Source of the DNA: CAVVKW01 sp963761705
Lineage (GTDB): Bacteria > Verrucomicrobiota > Verrucomicrobiia > Chthoniobacterales > JAATET01
Reading direction: 5' to 3'
NCBI GenBank assembly: GCA_963761705.1
Contig: CAVXHK010000001.1
Location: 1,178,001-1,242,000, forward strand
DNA: 64,000 bases
The number at the start of each line of letters is the position of its first letter. The stretch's first letter is position 1. The notes under the pieces are model-generated. The model searched no databases, was not told the origin of the DNA, and saw only the letters and a program-made list of their open reading frames with translations. A program made the position numbers and the translations under genes. Below are positions 60,142-64,000 of this stretch, piece after piece.

Positions 60142-60873
60142 ATGAAAAAACACGCAAGCATCTTCCGCATGGTCACCCCGGAGCACTTGTGTCCATGGGG
60201 GATCAAAGCCAGCGACCTGCTCAAGCGCAGTGGCTACGAGATCGAGGATCATCACCTCGAGACCGTGGACGCCAACGCGGCCTACAAGGCAGAAAATGGC
60301 TACGACGAAACGCCGCAAATCTTCATCGAAGGCAACCTGATCGGCGGTTACGACGCGTTGCGCGAGCACTTGGGGCTGGGGCCGGATCCGAAGGAGGCGT
60401 ATCAGCCGGTGATCGCGGTCTTCGCGGTGACGTTCCTCATGGCCGTGACTGCGTGCCTGGCTTCGTCGGGGCAGTTTTTGGTGGTTCGGACGCTCGAGTT
60501 GTTCATCGCATTTAGCATGTGCGTTCTGGGCATCCTGAAGCTCCAGGATCTCAGGTCGTTTGCGACCGGCTTCATCCAATACGACGTAATTGCGCGGCGG
60601 TACGTGCCTTACTCTTACGTTTACCCATTCGTCGAAGCGGGGGCGGGTATCCTCATGATCGCCGGGATCGCGACGTGGATCGCGGCGCCGGCGGCGCTTT
60701 TGGTTGGTGCCGTGGGCGCGTTTTCGGTCATCAAGGCGGTCTACGTCGAGAAGCGCGATGTCAATTGCGCGTGCGTCGGCGGGGGCAGCAGTGTGCCGCT
60801 CGGGTCGATCTCGCTGACTGAGAATCTGATGATGATCGCCATGTCCGTTTGGATGATGGTGAAAGTGCTCTGA
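60142..60873 (+). CDS. glutaredoxin-MauE/DoxX-like fusion protein
   Basis: Residues 1-80 of this 243-residue protein form a glutaredoxin domain with CPWG active site (TPEHLCPWGIKASDLL) and the substrate-binding ETPQIFIEGNLIGGYDAL; residues 90-243 form a four-helix MauE/DoxX-like membrane domain ending in KRDVNCACVGGGSSVPLGSI, a conserved Cys pair. Such fusions probably pass electrons across the membrane to periplasmic disulfides or metal sites. It lies after the metal-response genes, with a terminator following. Confidence 0.86.
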   Translation: MKKHASIFRMVTPEHLCPWGIKASDLLKRSGYEIEDHHLETVDANAAYKAENGYDETPQIFIEGNLIGGYDALREHLGLGPDPKEAYQPVIAVFAVTFLMAVTACLASSGQFLVVRTLELFIAFSMCVLGILKLQDLRSFATGFIQYDVIARRYVPYSYVYPFVEAGAGILMIAGIATWIAAPAALLVGAVGAFSVIKAVYVEKRDVNCACVGGGSSVPLGSISLTENLMMIAMSVWMMVKVL

Positions 60874-60919
60874 CCGCGGAGCCAGTCCTCGATTTGCCGC
60901 TGCTCCAACCTCCACGAAA

Positions 60920-60957
60920 AAGGGTTCACGCCGGGACTTGCCCGGGCGTGAACCCTT
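60920..60957. terminator. bidirectional intrinsic terminator
   Basis: AAGGGTTCACGCC (60920-60932) and GGCGTGAACCCTT (60945-60957) form a perfect 13-pair stem with a 12-base loop, between two convergent genes. On the minus strand the stem is followed by TTT-rich sequence (complement of GAAAAA at 60916-60920), so it best terminates the SWIB gene and may serve both. Confidence 0.82.
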
Positions 60958-60978
60958 GAGATCGTGAGTGACGGGAGG

Positions 60979-61305
60979 CTATTCGACGTTCGCGCCGACG
61001 ACGGCAGCCATCTGCATCATGTCGATCGTTTCGCCTTCTTTCATGTTGGTCAGGTCAGTGACTTTGCCGGTCTTGCTGGACGATTTGGTCTTTTTGAAGA
61101 TCGGGAGCAGCTTCGCGTCGGCGACGATGTTTTTGCCAGCGCCTTCTGCCTTGCCGTTGACGGACTTGCTCTGGAGGTTGTTGGCCTTGATGTAGTCCCA
61201 GATTTTCTTGGTGACTTCGGTGCGAGGGAGTTCCTTGGCGCCAACGAGCTCGGCGAGCTCGCTCTTGAGTTTGACGGGTTTCTTGAGTCCTTTTTCTTCT
61301 GACAT
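60979..61305 (-). CDS. SWIB/MDM2-domain protein
   Basis: The 108-residue protein begins MSEEKGLKKPVKLKSELAEL and carries a SWIB domain (LPRTEVTKKIWDYIKANNLQ, KNIVADAKLLPIFKKTK). SWIB domains occur in eukaryotic chromatin remodellers and, among bacteria, in Chlamydiae and other PVC lineages, where the role may be DNA or chromatin binding. The start at 61305 is used; the frame upstream to 61548 has no homology. A strong terminator follows. Confidence 0.88.
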   Translation of the reverse strand: MSEEKGLKKPVKLKSELAELVGAKELPRTEVTKKIWDYIKANNLQSKSVNGKAEGAGKNIVADAKLLPIFKKTKSSSKTGKVTDLTNMKEGETIDMMQMAAVVGANVE

Positions 61306-61449
61306 AATTTGTTGGATGGTTCTTTGGGTTCTGATTTGCGGATTGCCGCGGTGAGTCTCTCCCGACCTGAAAATCGAAAGCGACCCGTCCGTGGCCGAAG
61401 CCGCGACCGGGTAAGGGAAGACAGTGGGCAACTTGCCTCCGGGCGTCAA

Positions 61450-61482
61450 TACTGCGACTGGCCGACATACTGCGACTGGCCG
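61450..61482 (+). repeat. two direct copies of TACTGCGACTGGCCG
   Basis: TACTGCGACTGGCCG occurs at 61450-61464 and 61468-61482, 18 bases apart, in the gap between the SWIB gene and the lycopene cyclase gene. It resembles interspersed intergenic repeats; two copies are too few to call a CRISPR or an operator. Confidence 0.5.
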
Positions 61483-61519
61483 GGTGGGCGTTCCGCCCGG
61501 TTTGCTGATTGGTCGGAAT

Positions 61520-62227
61520 TCAGATCCACCTCCGAGGACTCCACGCAAAAACCAGAGCGCTAGCTGCCGCGGCGCTGCTCACGAAGATCACGCCGAGGAC
61601 GTCTTCGGCGGGAATGAGTCCGAAGATCCAAATCCCAAGCACCCGGTCTGGGTCGTAGTCCCACGCGCCCCAGGCAGCGCCGACTGGATCCGAAGCGAGG
61701 AGCCAGAGGACGGCGACGCCGGTCACCTCGGCGAGGGTGCGAAGTTCCGCTCGGAGGAACGCAGCGTTCCGAGTCCAGAGGAGCGCGTGGAAGACGAGGC
61801 CCGCGGTCGCCAGCATGCCGAGCTGTGAGAACTGAACGAGCGCGACGGCGGCGACCAGACCAGGATAAGTCGGAGGTTCCGAGGCCGGTTCGGTTGCAGG
61901 CGCTGCTCCCGGATCGCCGCATCGCCGGGCTTTGAGAATGAGCGCTAGACCCGCAAACATCCAGGCAACTCCCAAGATCCAAAGCCACTCCTCGAGCGGC
62001 AGTCCGAGGAATTCCACTCCGATCTGATGACCGCCTTCGAACGACCAGAACCCGAGCTGAATCGCGGCGTAGTCCCAGCTCCAGCCGCCAACCGTCGCGC
62101 CAACGAACGTCCAGGCGAGAGCCCGCCGGTCTCGCCACCAGACGCGACCTCCCCAGATCGCCAGACCGATTAACGGCAGTCCGATAAAGAGGCCGAGCCA
62201 GATGAGATACGTCCAAGTTCCGAACAC
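61520..62227 (-). CDS. lycopene-cyclase-domain membrane protein (CrtYc-CrtYd type, fused)
   Basis: The 235-residue protein has six to seven helices and two copies of the heterodimeric-type lycopene cyclase motif: FLGLPLEEWLWILG in the first half (PxEE) and WDYDPDRVLGIWIFGLIPAED in the second. Lycopene cyclases of this family form the rings of carotenoids; related members act as hydratases. In the second copy the usual PxEE reads PAED. No other carotenoid gene is nearby. It is divergent from the B12-binding radical SAM gene. Confidence 0.75.
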   Translation of the reverse strand: MFGTWTYLIWLGLFIGLPLIGLAIWGGRVWWRDRRALAWTFVGATVGGWSWDYAAIQLGFWSFEGGHQIGVEFLGLPLEEWLWILGVAWMFAGLALILKARRCGDPGAAPATEPASEPPTYPGLVAAVALVQFSQLGMLATAGLVFHALLWTRNAAFLRAELRTLAEVTGVAVLWLLASDPVGAAWGAWDYDPDRVLGIWIFGLIPAEDVLGVIFVSSAAAASALVFAWSPRRWI

Positions 62228-62343
62228 GCCGACGATACGCTCGCCGGACGTCGCCGGGAGCGACTTGCCGGGTGCGCCTTTGGCCGATTGGTCGTGATGA
62301 ATCTCTTGCGGCTAGCCTCAGAACAGCTTGGGGTAGGGGATCG

Positions 62344-63876
62344 ATGATCCTGCTCACCACCCTGAACGCCCGCTACATCCACGCCGCTTTCGGCTTGCGG
62401 AATCTGCGAGCGAATCTTGCGGAGCTGCGAGACGAGAGCGAGATCGTCGAGTTCGACATCAATCAGCGGCCCATCGAAATCGTTGAGCGCCTCCTAGCCA
62501 AGCAGCCGCGCATCGTTGGGATCGGCGTTTACATCTGGAACGTTCGCCAATCGCTGGAAGTCGTCTCGCTCCTCAAACGGATCGCGCCCGACGTTTGCGT
62601 CGTGCTGGGAGGACCCGAGGTCAGTCACGAGTGGGCGAGACAGCCCATCGTTGAGCTGGCCGACTACACCATCACCGGAGAGGCCGATCTAGCGTTTGCC
62701 GTGTTCTGCCGCCAATGGCTGGCCGGCAGCCCACCGGAGAGTAAGGTCATCCACGCGACTCTGCCGGTCTTGGACGATCTTGTTTTCCCCTATGACGAAT
62801 ACGACGGCGACGACGTGGCTCACCGCATTCTGTACGTCGAGGCGTCGCGCGGCTGCCCGTTTACCTGCGAATTTTGTCTGTCCTCGCTCGATGCGCCGGT
62901 GCGGCAGTTTGCGCTCGAGCCTTTTTTGCGCTCGTTGAGCGAGCTGCTCGAGCGGGGGGTGCGCCGGTTCAAGTTCGTTGACCGCACGTTCAACCTCAAT
63001 CTCAAGACCAGCGGCGCGATTCTGGAGTTTTTTCTCGATCACTACGAAGATGGCTTGTTCGTCCATTTCGAAATGGTCCCGGATCGCCTGCCCGACGCCC
63101 TCCGCGAGCTGATCGTTCGCTTTCCGCCCGGCGCGCTGCAGTTCGAGGTCGGCATCCAGACCTTCAACCCCGAGGTCGCCGCTCTCATCAGTCGGCGGCA
63201 GAATTACGCTCGTCTCGCGGATAACCTTAAGTTTCTCCGTGAGCGGACGGGGGTCCACGTTCACGCTGACCTCATCTTCGGACTCCCCGGCGAGTCTTTG
63301 GAAAGTTTCGGCGACGGTTTCGACCAACTGGTGCGAATCGGCCCGCAAGAGATTCAAGTGGGCATGCTCAAGCGGCTGCGCGGGACACCGATCATCCGGC
63401 ACGACGCCGAGTGGGAGATGGTCTACGCCGACCACCCGCCCTACGAGATCCTGCGCACCAAGCTGGTCGACTTCGAGAGCATGCAGCGGATGCGCCGTTT
63501 CGCCCGGTTCTGGGACTTAGTTGGGAACAGTGGAAATTTCCCCCGCACGCTGGCGGCCTTGTGGCGGCGTGATGCGTCGCCATTCCAAGCCTTCATTGGT
63601 TTCAGCGACTGGATTCACGCCGACGTGGGCAGGACCAGCGCGATCCCGCTGCACACTCTCGCCGAAGCGCTGCGCCGATATCTTAGCGATGTCCGCGGCG
63701 AGCCGTCGGATGGCATCGACGACCTCCTGCACGCGGATTACACGGCGGCGGGCCGGACCGAGTTTCCGAAGTGGCTCCGCCGCGACGGGGATCACCGACC
63801 CGCGAGCGTTTCGCCGCCCCCGAAGCAACTCCCCAAACGTCAAGCCAGGCGCACGCGCGAGTCCGCTCAACTTTGA
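62344..63876 (+). CDS. B12-binding radical SAM protein with C-terminal DUF4080-like domain
   Basis: The 510-residue protein starts MILLTTLNARYIHAAFGLRN with a B12-binding Rossmann domain (VGIGVYIWNVRQSLEVVSLL, VVLGGPEVSHEW), then a radical SAM barrel with the cluster motif ASRGCPFTCEFCLSS, VDRTFNLN, the later EVGIQTFNPEV and DLIFGLPGES. The C-terminal 150 residues match the DUF4080 type of ending. Such proteins use cobalamin and a 4Fe-4S cluster, commonly for methyl transfer to unreactive carbons or ring changes; the substrate is unknown. The ATG at 62344 is chosen over a longer frame from 62272. Confidence 0.9.
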   Translation: MILLTTLNARYIHAAFGLRNLRANLAELRDESEIVEFDINQRPIEIVERLLAKQPRIVGIGVYIWNVRQSLEVVSLLKRIAPDVCVVLGGPEVSHEWARQPIVELADYTITGEADLAFAVFCRQWLAGSPPESKVIHATLPVLDDLVFPYDEYDGDDVAHRILYVEASRGCPFTCEFCLSSLDAPVRQFALEPFLRSLSELLERGVRRFKFVDRTFNLNLKTSGAILEFFLDHYEDGLFVHFEMVPDRLPDALRELIVRFPPGALQFEVGIQTFNPEVAALISRRQNYARLADNLKFLRERTGVHVHADLIFGLPGESLESFGDGFDQLVRIGPQEIQVGMLKRLRGTPIIRHDAEWEMVYADHPPYEILRTKLVDFESMQRMRRFARFWDLVGNSGNFPRTLAALWRRDASPFQAFIGFSDWIHADVGRTSAIPLHTLAEALRRYLSDVRGEPSDGIDDLLHADYTAAGRTEFPKWLRRDGDHRPASVSPPPKQLPKRQARRTRESAQL

Positions 63877-64000
63877 AGGGGTGTCTGATTCAAAAAGGTC
63901 AACGTCTCGATGAACGATGAAAGGTCAAATGGGCGATGCCTCGTCTGCGCGCTCCCCCTGCCGAAGAACGCGGATGACGGGATCTGCAGTCGGCGTTGCG

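Noticed and set aside
61450..61482. Possible CRISPR start
   Set aside because: Only two 15-base copies with a three-base spacer and no cas genes.
63877..64000. Possible end of another gene on the minus strand at the right edge
   Set aside because: Only about 24 codons are visible before the edge (RVLRQGERADEASPI), too little to support a call.

Overview
The window is high-GC bacterial chromosome, probably from an aerobic member of the Verrucomicrobiota (PVC superphylum). The pointers are a double-length UvrA (1847 aa, four ATPase modules) as in Chlamydiae, a SWIB-domain protein, a chlamydia-type class Ic ribonucleotide reductase small subunit, and alternative complex III genes (actE, actF). 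This placement rests on gene content; no rRNA or phylogenetic marker is present to confirm it.

Layout. 1-6.5 kb: a radical SAM / adenylate cyclase / DoxX operon, an isolated nuoA with a Dabb-domain gene, and a glycogen-synthase-like gene with a class III aminotransferase; then tRNA-Ser(CGA). 7.5-20.3 kb: nrdA and nrdB behind tandem NrdR-like boxes and a DnaA box, a small lipoprotein, fused uvrA, an HU/IHF protein and malQ. 20.4-26 kb: a frameshifted alkaline phosphatase, two polytopic membrane proteins (one Agl23-like) and an esterase. 26.0-30.9 kb: the operon kaiC-kaiB-hybrid histidine kinase, in which the kinase carries a canonical LOV photosensor motif. 31.2-38.9 kb: secreted endonuclease/phosphatase-family protein, CIA30 protein, glycosyltransferase, a scrapyard of IS481 and IS4 remnants and interspersed repeats, a serine-hydrolase-like protein lacking its SxxK motif, a recG remnant and glutamate decarboxylase. 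38.9-47.2 kb: a membrane-anchored GspE-like ATPase, CvpA-like protein, an intact IS with a 17-bp target duplication, ndk, a CDF metal exporter and several small or degenerate genes. 47.4-54.9 kb: respiratory operon actE-actF-small membrane protein-CcoN-like-ccoO-cytochrome c-coxB. 55-64 kb: antiporter-TrkA-EIIA fusion, ArsC-like protein, TPR protein, a cnrYXH-like metal-responsive sigma module with metal/thiol genes downstream, SWIB protein, lycopene cyclase and a B12-binding radical SAM protein.

Two systems stand out. The first is the KaiC-KaiB-LOV kinase operon, which looks like a clock or timing module with built-in blue-light input outside cyanobacteria. The second is the respiratory cluster, whose only subunit-I-like protein has lost nearly all heme and copper ligand histidines while CcoO, a c-type cytochrome and a CuA subunit remain and no coxA is present. 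A caution applies throughout: several genes (alkaline phosphatase, kinase, kaiC, the small protein before CcoN, the recG scrap) are broken by what looks like one missing or extra G/C, mostly in short G/C runs. Residual indel errors in the assembly are as likely as real decay, and each break is annotated with its position.
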